A stretch of DNA of 64,000 bases from Cytobacillus solani (GCF_001420595.1 NZ_LJIX01000006.1:1491361-1555360); one strand, 5' to 3'; counted from the first letter of the stretch, positions 53,084 through 61,881 are shown. Notes: generated from the letters alone by a model not told the origin. Numbers and translations: made by a program.

Positions 53084-53716
53084 ATGATCAAAAATCGGAA
53101 TAATACAATCGCATCCATCCTTGTTATATTATTTGGAATCGTATTATTTTATATTGGAACGGATGGCTTCCAAGCGTTTACCGCAGAAACAGCGAGAGTC
53201 AATCAGTTAATAGATGATAAGCCAAAGTTTCCAGATGTGACTCTTGAGGATAGTAATGGAAGGAAATATTCAATCTCTGAGTTCAAAGACAAGTATGTAT
53301 TTATTACGTTTCTATATACATCCTGTGCAACGGTTTGTCCGCAGTTAGAAATGAATATGTCAAAGGTTAATGATTTACTGCCATCCAAGCATATTGGAGA
53401 GGATATCGTATTTTTAAGCATTAGCTTCGATCCCACGAGAGATGACCCAGAAACACTAAATAAATATAAAGATGCCTTTAATAGTGATGGGGAAACTTGG
53501 AGAATGGCAAGAATTCCAGACCAATCTGAATTAGATTCACTGCTAAAAAAGTTCGGTGTGATTGTTATCCCGGATGGGAATGGAAATTTCTCGCATAATT
53601 CCGCCTTTTATTTAGTAGATAAAAAAGGTCGTCTAATAGACGTAATGGATTATCAAGAAATTGATGAAGCTGCCAAAAAGGTTACAAATATACTTGCGAA
53701 TGAAACGGAGGAATAA
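53084..53716 (+). CDS. SCO1/SenC copper chaperone
   Basis: 210 residues. N-terminal membrane anchor (TIASILVILFGIVLFYIG), then a thioredoxin-fold SCO domain with copper motif TSCATVCPQLE (CxxxC) and a later histidine in NFSHNSAFYLVD. SCO proteins load the CuA site of subunit II, which matches the neighbouring operon. ATG at 53084 has GGGAAG at correct distance; the GTG at 53075 is too near it. Overlaps the next gene's start. Confidence 0.9.
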   Translation: MIKNRNNTIASILVILFGIVLFYIGTDGFQAFTAETARVNQLIDDKPKFPDVTLEDSNGRKYSISEFKDKYVFITFLYTSCATVCPQLEMNMSKVNDLLPSKHIGEDIVFLSISFDPTRDDPETLNKYKDAFNSDGETWRMARIPDQSELDSLLKKFGVIVIPDGNGNFSHNSAFYLVDKKGRLIDVMDYQEIDEAAKKVTNILANETEE

Positions 53717-54276
53717 TGATGAATCAGAAAACATTTGGTTTAGGATTATTTATTTTCTTAATTATTCCTCCTGTTGCAAATTTAATGGAATCAGTTATGA
53801 TCATTCATATGCACATGCAGATGCCTATTTTAGTCATTACTGGCTTCCTTATGGCTCCTTTTTTTCAATCGAAATTTTCCCGTTTTTTTGAAAAATGGAA
53901 TCATAATGGCATACCGGGGATTCTGTTATTTATCATTATTGTAGGGTATTGGATGCTCCCGCGAACAATGGATGAAGCATTAGAATTATGGATGGTAGAG
54001 CTATTTAAATTCATCAGTTTGCCCTTTTTAGCTGGAGTTCCATTGAGAGATAGCTGGAAGAAGCTAGAGCAAGCCGGAAAAAATACAGTAATTATCATTT
54101 TTTCAATTGCCTTTATCGTTATGGGCTGGTTATATATTAATGCGACTATGCAATTGTGCAATAATTATTTATTAATTGAGCAAATTACACTCGGATGGGG
54201 ATTCCTAACCATGGGTATTGCTTTTGTCATCTTTTTAGGCTATCGCTTTTTCTTTAATCCTTCAGCATATGAATAA
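53716..54276 (+). CDS. membrane protein of the heme-copper operon, unknown
   Basis: 186 residues, about six hydrophobic helices. The first loop holds a His/Met cluster (IIHMHMQMP), an arrangement that could bind copper or haem, and then WMLPRTMDEALELW. Family not recognised. The start (ATGATG) overlaps the SCO stop in TAATG, so it is translationally coupled; a role in assembly or electron transfer for the reductase is inferred. Ends at a strong terminator. Confidence 0.7.
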   Translation: MMNQKTFGLGLFIFLIIPPVANLMESVMIIHMHMQMPILVITGFLMAPFFQSKFSRFFEKWNHNGIPGILLFIIIVGYWMLPRTMDEALELWMVELFKFISLPFLAGVPLRDSWKKLEQAGKNTVIIIFSIAFIVMGWLYINATMQLCNNYLLIEQITLGWGFLTMGIAFVIFLGYRFFFNPSAYE

Positions 54277-54285
54277 TTATTTTAC

Positions 54286-54318
54286 GATAGCCTTTGTATA
54301 AGAAGGCTATCTTTTTTT
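54286..54318 (+). terminator. rho-independent terminator
   Basis: GATAGCCTT / AAGGCTATC stem and seven T; closes the heme-copper operon. Confidence 0.85.
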
Positions 54319-54423
54319 CATATTTTACATGGATCATAAAAGTTTTTTTGGTTTTCGCTTTCAAATCCTGCATTTATTCTTTATGATAGGGGGTATGAAA
54401 AACAATGAAGGGAATTGCCATTC

Positions 54424-55788
54424 ATGTGGAAAAAGACTCGAGATATACTGGATAAACTGACACCCGCACAAGTCATTACTAGTTATTATTTACTAGCGGT
54501 AACGGTTTCAGTATTGTTATTGCGCTTGCCTGGTGTCCATAAACCTGGAGTGAAAGTTGATTTTATCGATACAGTATTTACAGCAATTAGTGCTGTAAGT
54601 GTGACGGGGCTATCCGTTGTTAATATATCAGAAACATATAGTGTTTTTGGGTATTTTGTCATTATGGCTATCCTGCAATTTGGCGGAGTAGGTATTATGG
54701 CGATTGGTACATTTTTTTGGATGATTCTAGGACGGAAAATAGGCTTGCGCAGCCGTAAACTGATTATGGTAGACCATAACCAGTTTGCCTTATCTGGGCT
54801 TGTTCATTTAATTAGAGAAATAATTAAAATTATATTTTTAATTGAATTAATTGGCGCGATTATTTTAGGCTTTCACTTTTTGAAATATTATTCTTCCTGG
54901 GAAGAAGCAATGCTTCAAGGACTTTTTGCCTCAATAAGTGCAACTACAAATGGCGGAATGGATATTACTGGGAATTCTCTTGTGCCTTATGCAGGGGATT
55001 ATTTTGTACAGTTAATTAATATTCTGTTAATTACTCTTGGTGCAATCGGTTTTCCAGTGTTAATTGAAGTGAAGCAATATTTGTTTAGAAAAAGGGAAGA
55101 GCAAGAAATCCCTTTCCGTTTTACTTTGTTTACGAAGCTTACTACATTAACATTTGCCGGACTGCTTGTTTTTGGAACCATTATTATTTTGATTTTTGAA
55201 TTTCAGCATTATTTTAAGGGCGTCACCTGGCATAGAAGTTTTTTCTACGCATTTTTCCAATCGGCTACAACAAGAAGCGGCGGACTATCTACAATGGATG
55301 TTAGTGATTTTTCAATGCCAACATTATTAGTAATGAGTCTAATGATGTTTATCGGTGCATCTCCGAGCTCGGTCGGTGGAGGAATTCGGACGACAACCTT
55401 TGCATTAAATATATTATTTGTTTATTATTTTGCAAAAGGCAAAATGGATGTAAAAATATTTAATCGCGAACTTCATCATAATGACATAATGAAATCATTA
55501 GTTATTACCATCCTAGCCACAATCATGTGCTTTATGTCAGTTGTGCTAATTAGTATTACAGATAGCCAGCATGAATTAATTGAAATCATTTTTGAAGTAT
55601 GTTCCGCTTTTGGAACGACAGGATTGTCTATGGGGATCACAGCAGAATTGAGCGATTTTGGTAAATGTATATTAATGATCTTAATGTTTATTGGCAGAAT
55701 TGGGTTAACGTCCTTTCTATTTATAATTGGCGGGAAGGAAAAGAAGGCAAATTATCATTATCCGAAGGAAAGAGTTATTATCGGATAA
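54424..55788 (+). CDS. Trk/Ktr-type potassium uptake protein (KtrB/KtrD-like)
   Basis: 454 residues with four membrane-pore-membrane repeats. Selectivity-filter glycines appear in AVSVTGLS, SATTNGGM, TTRSGGLS and GTTGLSMG. Translocates K+ together with a regulatory RCK subunit (KtrA/KtrC), not present here. ATG at 54424 has AAGGGA ten bases upstream; the in-frame TTG at 54415 is only two bases from it. An overlapping 21-codon frame at 54395 may be a leader. Confidence 0.88.
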   Translation: MWKKTRDILDKLTPAQVITSYYLLAVTVSVLLLRLPGVHKPGVKVDFIDTVFTAISAVSVTGLSVVNISETYSVFGYFVIMAILQFGGVGIMAIGTFFWMILGRKIGLRSRKLIMVDHNQFALSGLVHLIREIIKIIFLIELIGAIILGFHFLKYYSSWEEAMLQGLFASISATTNGGMDITGNSLVPYAGDYFVQLINILLITLGAIGFPVLIEVKQYLFRKREEQEIPFRFTLFTKLTTLTFAGLLVFGTIIILIFEFQHYFKGVTWHRSFFYAFFQSATTRSGGLSTMDVSDFSMPTLLVMSLMMFIGASPSSVGGGIRTTTFALNILFVYYFAKGKMDVKIFNRELHHNDIMKSLVITILATIMCFMSVVLISITDSQHELIEIIFEVCSAFGTTGLSMGITAELSDFGKCILMILMFIGRIGLTSFLFIIGGKEKKANYHYPKERVIIG

Positions 55789-55793
55789 AAATG

Positions 55794-55820
55794 AAACCGA
55801 GGCAAATGCCTCGGTTTTAT
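55794..55820 (+). terminator. rho-independent terminator
   Basis: Perfect AAACCGAGGC / GCCTCGGTTT stem with loop AAAT, then TATAAT. Confidence 0.8.
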
Positions 55821-55858
55821 AATATTATCAGAATTTATAACTTTGGAGTTAGAGAATT

Positions 55859-56010
55859 GTCTAGCGCAAGCGTCCTATCGCCTATCAAACTTCAGGTCCC
55901 CTCCCTACGATAAGTCAACATCGGTTCGCTCTCGCTCACTGTGTTTCCTTTATCGAAAGAACCGGCCCTTCCATTTTGTACGGCGATGACCAAGGCGCTT
56001 ACGCTTTTCT
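55859..56010. repeat. dispersed hairpin repeat, variant copy D
   Basis: Ends resemble copies A-C (GTCTAGCGCAAGCGTCC left, AAGGCGCTTACGCTTTT right), but the inside differs (CAGGTCCCCTCCCTACGATAA, later TTATCGAAAGAACC). Looks like a second subfamily of the same element. Confidence 0.65.
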
Positions 56011-56014
56011 TGTA

Positions 56015-56362
56015 TTAATCTGTGCCACGGCTTACATCTTTTGTAGGATGCATAAAAGGGTAGGCTTGAGGCTTTCTTTTCTGTTCTAACAATTCTTTAT
56101 TTTCGGTGGTGTTCCATCCAATGTCATTCGTAGGGTGTACCCATTCGTCCCCAGCCATAATGGCAGGATCGACTTCATCACTCCAGTTTTCTAAAGGAGA
56201 ATTTTCCGATGCATAATAGCTGTCCCCAATTATTACGCCTTGAGAATTTTTAAAGGGAGGCTCCATCTTTATACCTGTCCCTTTAAAGCTCGGTGCTTCA
56301 ATTTGATGCGGAAGTGTTTCGTCTATTCCTATTTTATTCAGTTTTTGCCCTTTATTTTTCAT
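56015..56362 (-). CDS. DUF3905-like small soluble protein
   Basis: 115 residues, hydrophilic, no membrane segment. Contains two related short blocks, EWVHPTNDIGWNTTENKELL and FMHPTKDVS. It matches my memory of DUF3905 proteins of Bacillaceae, function unknown; presence next to tiny basic proteins hints at sporulation. ATG preceded by AAAGGATGATGA. Confidence 0.6.
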   Translation of the reverse strand: MKNKGQKLNKIGIDETLPHQIEAPSFKGTGIKMEPPFKNSQGVIIGDSYYASENSPLENWSDEVDPAIMAGDEWVHPTNDIGWNTTENKELLEQKRKPQAYPFMHPTKDVSRGTD

Positions 56363-56504
56363 AAGTATTCATCATCCTTTTTTTCAATAGTTTTTGTTGG
56401 AATGATCATTTTATTTAAGAAAAAATAGGAAGTTTCCCTCCCGAATGAAATGAGGAAGTAGGAGAAAAATAAAAAGGAATTCACGATAAAAGGAGGCGTA
56501 AATC

Positions 56505-56666
56505 TTGGCGAAAAGAAAAGCACAATTCGATGCTGTTGAAAAATATAGCAAAACACCAAAGAAGAACGTAGCAGAGACAGAGTTTTCAGCTGAATTTAGT
56601 CAGGGAGAAAACCCAATGAAAGGAGCCAATCGAAATTCAAAGCAAGGAAGAAAGGGAAGATCGTAG
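56505..56666 (+). CDS. tiny basic protein 1 (EFSxE motif)
   Basis: 53 residues, Lys/Arg/Gln/Asn-rich. TTG start with AAAGGAGG eight bases upstream. Contains ETEFSAEFSQGENP; the TEFxxE part recalls the protease site of gamma-type SASPs (TEFASE), a weak resemblance only. Its stop overlaps the start of the next tiny gene, which has a related motif. A spore role is a guess. Confidence 0.6.
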   Translation: MAKRKAQFDAVEKYSKTPKKNVAETEFSAEFSQGENPMKGANRNSKQGRKGRS

Positions 56667-56797
56667 TGAGTAAAAAGAATCGAAAGAAAAGAAGCGCTAC
56701 TGAAAATGTGGAGTTTAGCAATGAGCTTGGAGATATGAATGCAAGTAAGATGTATGAAATCCCATTCATGAATGAAGAGAAAAAGAAAAAGAAATAA
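56666..56797 (+). CDS. tiny basic protein 2 (EFSxE motif)
   Basis: 43 residues: basic start MSKKNRKKRSATEN, then VEFSNELGDMNAS and a poly-lysine end. GTG start shares one base with the stop of protein 1. Shares the EFS-x-E-hydrophobic core with protein 1, so the two may be diverged duplicates. Function unknown. Confidence 0.55.
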   Translation: MSKKNRKKRSATENVEFSNELGDMNASKMYEIPFMNEEKKKKK

Positions 56798-56799
56798 TT

Positions 56800-56828
56800 A
56801 AAACCGGCTAATGAAGCCGGTTTTAATT
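56800..56828. terminator. bidirectional terminator
   Basis: Perfect AAAACCGGCT / AGCCGGTTTT stem with a five-base loop, between convergent genes. Confidence 0.85.
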
Positions 56829-56829
56829 A

Positions 56830-58584
56830 TTATCCCTTTTCAGGTGTAGAATAAATGATCGTCTTTTCTGTGTTTGAATCGAAGTATGATAGAATAGTCG
56901 TTCCTCGTTTTTCAATTTTGCCTTCTGAAAAATATTTATCTAAATCGAAAGTAAGCCTTTCAATAAGTGTATGTTTAAATAAATCTTTCTCAGTAAGCCC
57001 CAAATCAACAAAATTTTGACCTAATTGAGTTGGAGTCTGAATAATGCTTTGATAGATGATAGATCTTTCTGCTTTATCGTAGCTTGCACTAGGTCCCCAC
57101 CAAGGCTTTCTTGGTTTATACTTTTGCCTTGATAAGTAATCATATTTCATTAACCCTTCAATCACATCAAGGTCTTCAATATCCTTTGTTTCAAGAAACT
57201 CATAAAGACGTTTAAATAAGTCCTCCAGCTGATGTCCGATTCTTGACCAGCCCTTTTGTTCCCAAAAGCTTCCGAAGTCTTGAAAGAAATCGAATGGAGA
57301 GGGGAAGGTATGTGTGACAAGATATTCAACAGTAAAATCCATTCGGTGGTCATTCCAATATTTTTCAAGAACATCTTCTACCTGCTTAATTCGAATAATA
57401 TCATCAAATGAAAGAACATTGTTTCCGAGCATTTCATATGGGGAATGATCCATATAAATATATTTGTGCTCTTGGGCTCGTAACCTGAGACCTGTCCCTC
57501 TTAATAACTTCAGAAATCCTAGTTGTAATTCTTCAGGTCTCATTGCAAATACATCATTGAAAGTTTTTCTAAATGAATGATAATCCTCTTCTGGAAGACC
57601 GGCTATTAAATCAAGATGCTGATCAATTTTCCCGCCTTCCTTAACCATTGTAACCGTGCGTGAGAGCTTCTCAAAGTTCTGTTTTCTCATCACAAGCTCA
57701 TTTGTGTAATCATTTGTTGACTGCACACCGATTTCAAAGCGGAATAATCCTGGAGGAGCCTCTTGGTTTAAAAATTCGATGACCTCTGGCCGCATAATAT
57801 CTGCTGTGATTTCAAATTGAAATATGGTACCAGGTAAATGCTCGTCAATCAGAAAACGGAACATCTCCATTGCATAGCTCCTGCTAATATTAAAGGTGCG
57901 ATCAACAAATTTGATCGTTTTTGCTCCATTTTGCATTAAATAGCGAATATCATCCTTAACCTTCTCCCTGTCGAAGTAACGTACACCAACTTCAATAGAT
58001 GAAAGGCAGAATTGGCAGCTAAATGGGCAGCCGCGGCTTGTCTCAATATAAATAACCCTTTTGCCCAAATGAGGAATATCCTCTTCAAATCTGAATGGTG
58101 ATGGGAGCTCTCTTAAATCAAGCTTATTTCTCTGCGGATTTATTTTTATTTGACCTTCTTTTCGGAAGGCAATACCGTGGACGTTCTCCATTTGCTTGTC
58201 CCCGTTTAACTCGGTAAGCAATTGTTTAAATGTTTCTTCTCCCTCACCAATGGCAATGAAGTCAAATTCTTTTACGTTCTCCATCCACTCAAGTACATCA
58301 TAAGATACCTCGGGGCCGCCTACAACAATTTGAATAGCCGGATCAATTTTTTTTATCATTTTTACGACTTTAATTGTCTCTTCAATATTCCATATATAAC
58401 AGCTAAAGCCAATAATAGCAGGTTTCTTACTAATTAGATCGGTCACTATATTCATAATTGGATCTTTGATTGTATATTCCGCAATTTCAATATTAAATTC
58501 AGGCTCAGCAAATGCCTTTAAATAACGTATGGCAATATTTGTATGGATGTATTTTGCATTTAGTGTGGAACAAATAATCTTCAT
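56830..58584 (-). CDS. B12-binding-domain radical SAM protein (DUF4080 type)
   Basis: 584 residues. N-terminal Rossmann-like B12-binding fold (1-130, SCYIWNIEE, VVGGPEVSYD), radical SAM core from about 170 with cluster motif RGCPFSCQFCLSS, and a C-terminal DUF4080 region from about 370. Presumably a radical methyltransferase or modifying enzyme; substrate unknown. No accessory gene adjacent. Confidence 0.88.
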   Translation of the reverse strand: MKIICSTLNAKYIHTNIAIRYLKAFAEPEFNIEIAEYTIKDPIMNIVTDLISKKPAIIGFSCYIWNIEETIKVVKMIKKIDPAIQIVVGGPEVSYDVLEWMENVKEFDFIAIGEGEETFKQLLTELNGDKQMENVHGIAFRKEGQIKINPQRNKLDLRELPSPFRFEEDIPHLGKRVIYIETSRGCPFSCQFCLSSIEVGVRYFDREKVKDDIRYLMQNGAKTIKFVDRTFNISRSYAMEMFRFLIDEHLPGTIFQFEITADIMRPEVIEFLNQEAPPGLFRFEIGVQSTNDYTNELVMRKQNFEKLSRTVTMVKEGGKIDQHLDLIAGLPEEDYHSFRKTFNDVFAMRPEELQLGFLKLLRGTGLRLRAQEHKYIYMDHSPYEMLGNNVLSFDDIIRIKQVEDVLEKYWNDHRMDFTVEYLVTHTFPSPFDFFQDFGSFWEQKGWSRIGHQLEDLFKRLYEFLETKDIEDLDVIEGLMKYDYLSRQKYKPRKPWWGPSASYDKAERSIIYQSIIQTPTQLGQNFVDLGLTEKDLFKHTLIERLTFDLDKYFSEGKIEKRGTTILSYFDSNTEKTIIYSTPEKG

Positions 58585-58896
58585 AATAGAAACTCCTTTA
58601 AGAGTATTAAAAACATCAACTTATTATTATAACCCATTGTTGACAAATAGGGTAGAAAAAAGTCAAGAATAAGTAAGAAAACTGCGGAGAAAATATTGGA
58701 TTAAATAATATTGAAGAACGTAAGGACTGTCAAAGGAATATGTTAATAAAGAGTACAACCAAACTAAAGAGAATGTTTTTTAGAGAATAAAAAAAAAATA
58801 TACTGATTAAAGGCAAACCAAAATAATGAAATAGGAAAGAATTTCGATAATACGGCAAATTAGTTATGTATTAATATTGGATAAGGAGGGTTTCAG
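58585..58896. other. divergent AT-rich intergenic region
   Basis: Separates the radical SAM gene and the amidase gene. AT-rich; a TATAAT on the minus strand near 58627 may serve the radical SAM gene. No ORF or repeat convincing. Confidence 0.4.
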
Positions 58897-59721
58897 TTGG
58901 TGAAATTCTTTATTGATCCGGGACATGGTGGAATAGACCCTGGAGCAGTTGGAAATGGCCTTCAAGAAAAGAACCTTACACTGCAAATCTCAAAAAATAT
59001 AAGAGATATACTTAGTGAATATGAAAATGTTCAAGTAAAACTTAGCCGCGAGGGGGATGAAACACTTTCACTAACTCAGCGAACAGATGCTGCTAATTCA
59101 TGGCGAGCTGATTATCTATTGTCAGTCCACATTAATTCAGGCGGTGGTACAGGATTTGAGGATTATATTTATCCAACTGCTAGTGCAGCAGCGGTTAACT
59201 ATCAAAATATGATTCATGCAGAAATTAAAAAAGAGGTTGACTTTCAAGATCGAGGAAAGAAAAAAGCTAATTTTCATATGGTAAGAGAAAGCAATATGCC
59301 TTCAATTTTAACAGAAAACGGATTTATTGATCATCCGTCTGATGCAGCGAAATTAAAGCAACAACCCTATATTGAAAGGATCGCTCATGGGCATGCGAAT
59401 GGTTTGGTACGTGCATTCAATCTTCAGGAAAAAGCACCAAAACCGCCAATGTGGGAAGGAATGGAGCTGAAGCAAGAACAAATTGGCCGTATTAGAATTT
59501 TAAAACGAATAAACTTATGGAAACGCGACGCGAATGATCAGCTTGTTTTTGTTAGGATTCTACAGCCTGGTGAGGTTTACAGAGTTTATGGATATGATGA
59601 TCTTTATTTTGGGCAATACGATGTCGGGGATAATCATTGGATTACTAAAATTGACGGCTATATCAAATATGAAACTCCGTCAAAGGCTTTGTTAAAGAAG
59701 GCAAATGAGTATTACAAATAA
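58897..59721 (+). CDS. N-acetylmuramoyl-L-alanine amidase (Amidase_3)
   Basis: 274 residues. Amidase_3 domain 1-175 with zinc ligands in DPGHGG (His), NLTLQ preceded by E, VHINSGG (His) and catalytic ILTENGFID (Glu). C-terminal 90 residues form a wall-targeting domain like that of phage and spore amidases (GEVYRVYGYDDLYFGQYDVG). No signal peptide, as in CwlC-type mother-cell lysins released on lysis. TTG or the next GTG codon may be the start; GGAGGG is upstream. Confidence 0.88.
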   Translation: MVKFFIDPGHGGIDPGAVGNGLQEKNLTLQISKNIRDILSEYENVQVKLSREGDETLSLTQRTDAANSWRADYLLSVHINSGGGTGFEDYIYPTASAAAVNYQNMIHAEIKKEVDFQDRGKKKANFHMVRESNMPSILTENGFIDHPSDAAKLKQQPYIERIAHGHANGLVRAFNLQEKAPKPPMWEGMELKQEQIGRIRILKRINLWKRDANDQLVFVRILQPGEVYRVYGYDDLYFGQYDVGDNHWITKIDGYIKYETPSKALLKKANEYYK

Positions 59722-59722
59722 A

Positions 59723-59752
59723 ATAGTCCCTCTCAATTATGAGAGGGACTAT
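59723..59752. terminator. hairpin terminator, best oriented to the minus strand
   Basis: Perfect 12-bp stem ATAGTCCCTCTC / GAGAGGGACTAT. A T-run follows on the minus strand (TTTATTTG) but not on the plus strand. Confidence 0.65.
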
Positions 59753-59791
59753 GAGGTATTATTGCAATGAAATTTAAGGTGGGATTTTTCT

Positions 59792-59956
59792 TTAGTCGTT
59801 TCCTTTTTTGATTTGATAAATAATATACTTCGTTTGAATCAACATGAATATGGTAAACAAAGGAATGGAAATCCATAAGATCTGTCTATGCCAATCTAAG
59901 TTTCGTTTCATTACTATACTAGAAGCAAGGATGTTAATTAATAAATGTTTTAGCAT
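59792..59956 (-). CDS. small membrane protein
   Basis: 54 residues: short basic/hydrophobic start (MLKHLLINIL), HRQILWISIPLFTIFMLIQ as a membrane helix, and a basic tail. ATG with AAGGGAG seven bases upstream; a terminator lies downstream on this strand. No family recognised. Confidence 0.55.
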   Translation of the reverse strand: MLKHLLINILASSIVMKRNLDWHRQILWISIPLFTIFMLIQTKYIIYQIKKGND

Positions 59957-60112
59957 GCGATGACTCCCTTAATGAAAGTATGTACGTATATCTTACATAA
60001 AATGAGAAGGATTCATTCATCGTTTATTGAAGAAATTTTGTTATTTCGTATTTATTATAAAACATATATTGATTTGTATAATATAATCAGGGAAAGAGAG
60101 AGGGGATAAATT

Positions 60113-60514
60113 ATGTCTTCCAAAAAAGATGAGTTAGAAAACTTGATGAGATTCTTATTCCAATCTTGGTCCATTCAATCAAGTTCCAAGTGGTCTGAGG
60201 ATAATCCAGCAAAAGGACAATGCGGGGTAACAGCATTAGTCGTAAACGATATTTTCGGCGGAGAAATATTGAAAACCATGTTGCCAGATGGATGGCACTT
60301 CTACAATAGGGTCGATGGGAAGTGTTATGATTTTACCAAATCCCAATTTAGTGAGGAAATTAATTACAAAGATATTAAATCTAATAGGGAAGAAGCTTTT
60401 TTGGATACCAATCAAAAACAATACAAGTATTTAAAACGTAGAGTAGAAAAATTAATCCCAATCAGGCAGGAAGTCTCTGTCCGACTAAGTGAAACTAGAG
60501 CAATGAATGAATAA
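60113..60514 (+). CDS. yunG: YunG-family protein
   Basis: 133 residues, soluble. Conserved block SKWSEDNPAKGQCGVTALVVNDIFGGEIL followed by GWHFYNRVDG and YDFTKSQF matches YunG-like proteins of Bacilli. The cysteine in GQCGVTA with later histidine GWHFYN resembles a papain-like arrangement, which is my inference. ATG after AGAGAGGGG. Confidence 0.75.
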   Translation: MSSKKDELENLMRFLFQSWSIQSSSKWSEDNPAKGQCGVTALVVNDIFGGEILKTMLPDGWHFYNRVDGKCYDFTKSQFSEEINYKDIKSNREEAFLDTNQKQYKYLKRRVEKLIPIRQEVSVRLSETRAMNE

Positions 60515-60540
60515 AAAAGAAAAAAATCCAGATGCAATAA

Positions 60541-60711
60541 TTAGGTGGATAATGGTCTGTTTTCGTTTTTTTTCTGAAAAAATTCGATTGCTTGATATGT
60601 GTTAGCTATAACTATTGCTGCATAACAAACTGTTAATGCCCGGTCAAATTGACCGGTAAGCAGAAAAATAAATATTAAAACTAATAGAATAAAACCAAAT
60701 ACCTTTTTCAA
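60541..60711 (-). CDS. small two-helix membrane protein
   Basis: 56 residues: KVFGFILLVLIFIFLLTG and ALTVCYAAIVIANTYQAIEFF as two hydrophobic segments, then a charged tail. TTG start with GAGGAGAG upstream. Unknown function. Confidence 0.55.
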   Translation of the reverse strand: MKKVFGFILLVLIFIFLLTGQFDRALTVCYAAIVIANTYQAIEFFQKKNENRPLST

Positions 60712-60793
60712 AATGATCTCTCCTCATACTTACATATTCCTAGTAATTGCTTTTGTACAGGTGAGAATTTTTATAAAATGAAATTTTCAAAAT

Positions 60794-60817
60794 AAATAGA
60801 GGGTTTCCCCTCTATTT
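60794..60817 (-). terminator. terminator of the zinc-ribbon gene
   Basis: AAATAGAGG / CCTCTATTT stem containing the stop codon, then TATTTTGAAAA on the minus strand. Confidence 0.7.
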
Positions 60818-60949
60818 GCTATCGTAAGGTTGTAGTACATAAGCTTCCTTGTCACAACAGGAGGGACAAATTGGCTCGTTGTTTATATATGTCATTTTCT
60901 CAAAACTAGCTAGTTCTCCACATTCTTTACAAACGATGAATTCACTCAA
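60812..60949 (-). CDS. tiny zinc-ribbon protein
   Basis: 45 residues with FIVCKECGEL and later EPICPSCCDKE, i.e. two CxxC pairs spaced as a zinc ribbon. TTG start with AAAGGGTGAT upstream. The stop lies within a terminator hairpin, which supports a real gene. Function unknown. Confidence 0.6.
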   Translation of the reverse strand: MSEFIVCKECGELASFEKMTYINNEPICPSCCDKEAYVLQPYDSK

Positions 60950-60961
60950 AATAATCACCCT

Positions 60962-61295
60962 TTCAATGATTTAATATTAAGTGTATTTGGACAAGAGCGT
61001 TTTTATGAAAGAAGCTTTTTTAATTATAATTGAAAAAAGTGATAACTAGGTAAAAATTAAACGACAAAATCCTCCTCGTTCTTCAACTATGACAATCAAA
61101 AGATTATATCCATAAAAAAGAAGGAAAAAGTTGAATACTGTTAAAATTATTCATAACACTAACTTAGTTATTTGGAGCGAGTACTAATACGAAATAATCA
61201 AATAAAAACATAACTTTTTACAGTAAATGCTTATTATATGGCTAAAGTATATCTGGCAGAGAAACTATTGAATTTATAAATTTAATAAAATGTTA
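60962..61295. other. long AT-rich region without a gene
   Basis: About 330 bases between the zinc-ribbon gene and the MarR promoter. No ORF with a ribosome site, no hairpin of note and no repeat copy seen. Confidence 0.5.
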
Positions 61296-61324
61296 TTGCA
61301 TTCATAAAATTCTTTTGGTATTAT
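61296..61324 (+). promoter_or_regulatory. promoter of the MarR gene
   Basis: TTGCAT at 61296-61301, 17-base spacer, TATTAT at 61319-61324. Confidence 0.5.
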
Positions 61325-61362
61325 CGTTTCATAGCTAATGATTTTGAAAATTAACGAGGTGA

Positions 61363-61881
61363 GTGATTATACATTCATTTAATGAAAATGGAGAATTGCT
61401 TCCCGAAGAGGTAGATACAATCAATCTCTTAACTAAAATCCCAATTGAATCGTTAAACTTAGATGCAATTGCTGTGGTAACAAATATTTATCGAATTGCA
61501 CAAGGATTAAGAACAAAGATGGAACGTGAAGTGTTATCCGCATATGGGTTATCGTGGACCTCATTTTCCATTCTTTATGATTTGTGGATATGGAATTCAT
61601 TAGAAACAAAAAAATTGGCTTTATCAGCTGGTATCACAAAAGCAACAGTAAGCAATATAACTAATACACTAGAGCGAAAAGAATTATGTTTTCGAAAAGT
61701 TGATAACAGGGACCGAAGAATTACCTTTGTAACCATAACGGAAAAAGGGAAACGGGTAATGGAAGAATTATATCCTCAATTTCATGAAAATGAAGTTGAT
61801 ATTGTCTTGAGTTTGAGTGTGAGTGAACAAAAAGGCATTTCAAAATTACTTCGAAGAGTTATTAGAGAGAACAATTTTTGA
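61363..61881 (+). CDS. MarR-family transcriptional regulator (YwaE-like)
   Basis: 172 residues. Winged helix from about 60 to 140 (LALSAGITKATVSNITNTLERKELCFRKVDNRDRRITFVTITEKG in outline). GTG start three bases after GAGG. Stands directly before the tyrZ T-box, as YwaE does in B. subtilis, suggesting a link to tyrosine or D-tyrosine handling. Confidence 0.85.
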   Translation: MIIHSFNENGELLPEEVDTINLLTKIPIESLNLDAIAVVTNIYRIAQGLRTKMEREVLSAYGLSWTSFSILYDLWIWNSLETKKLALSAGITKATVSNITNTLERKELCFRKVDNRDRRITFVTITEKGKRVMEELYPQFHENEVDIVLSLSVSEQKGISKLLRRVIRENNF

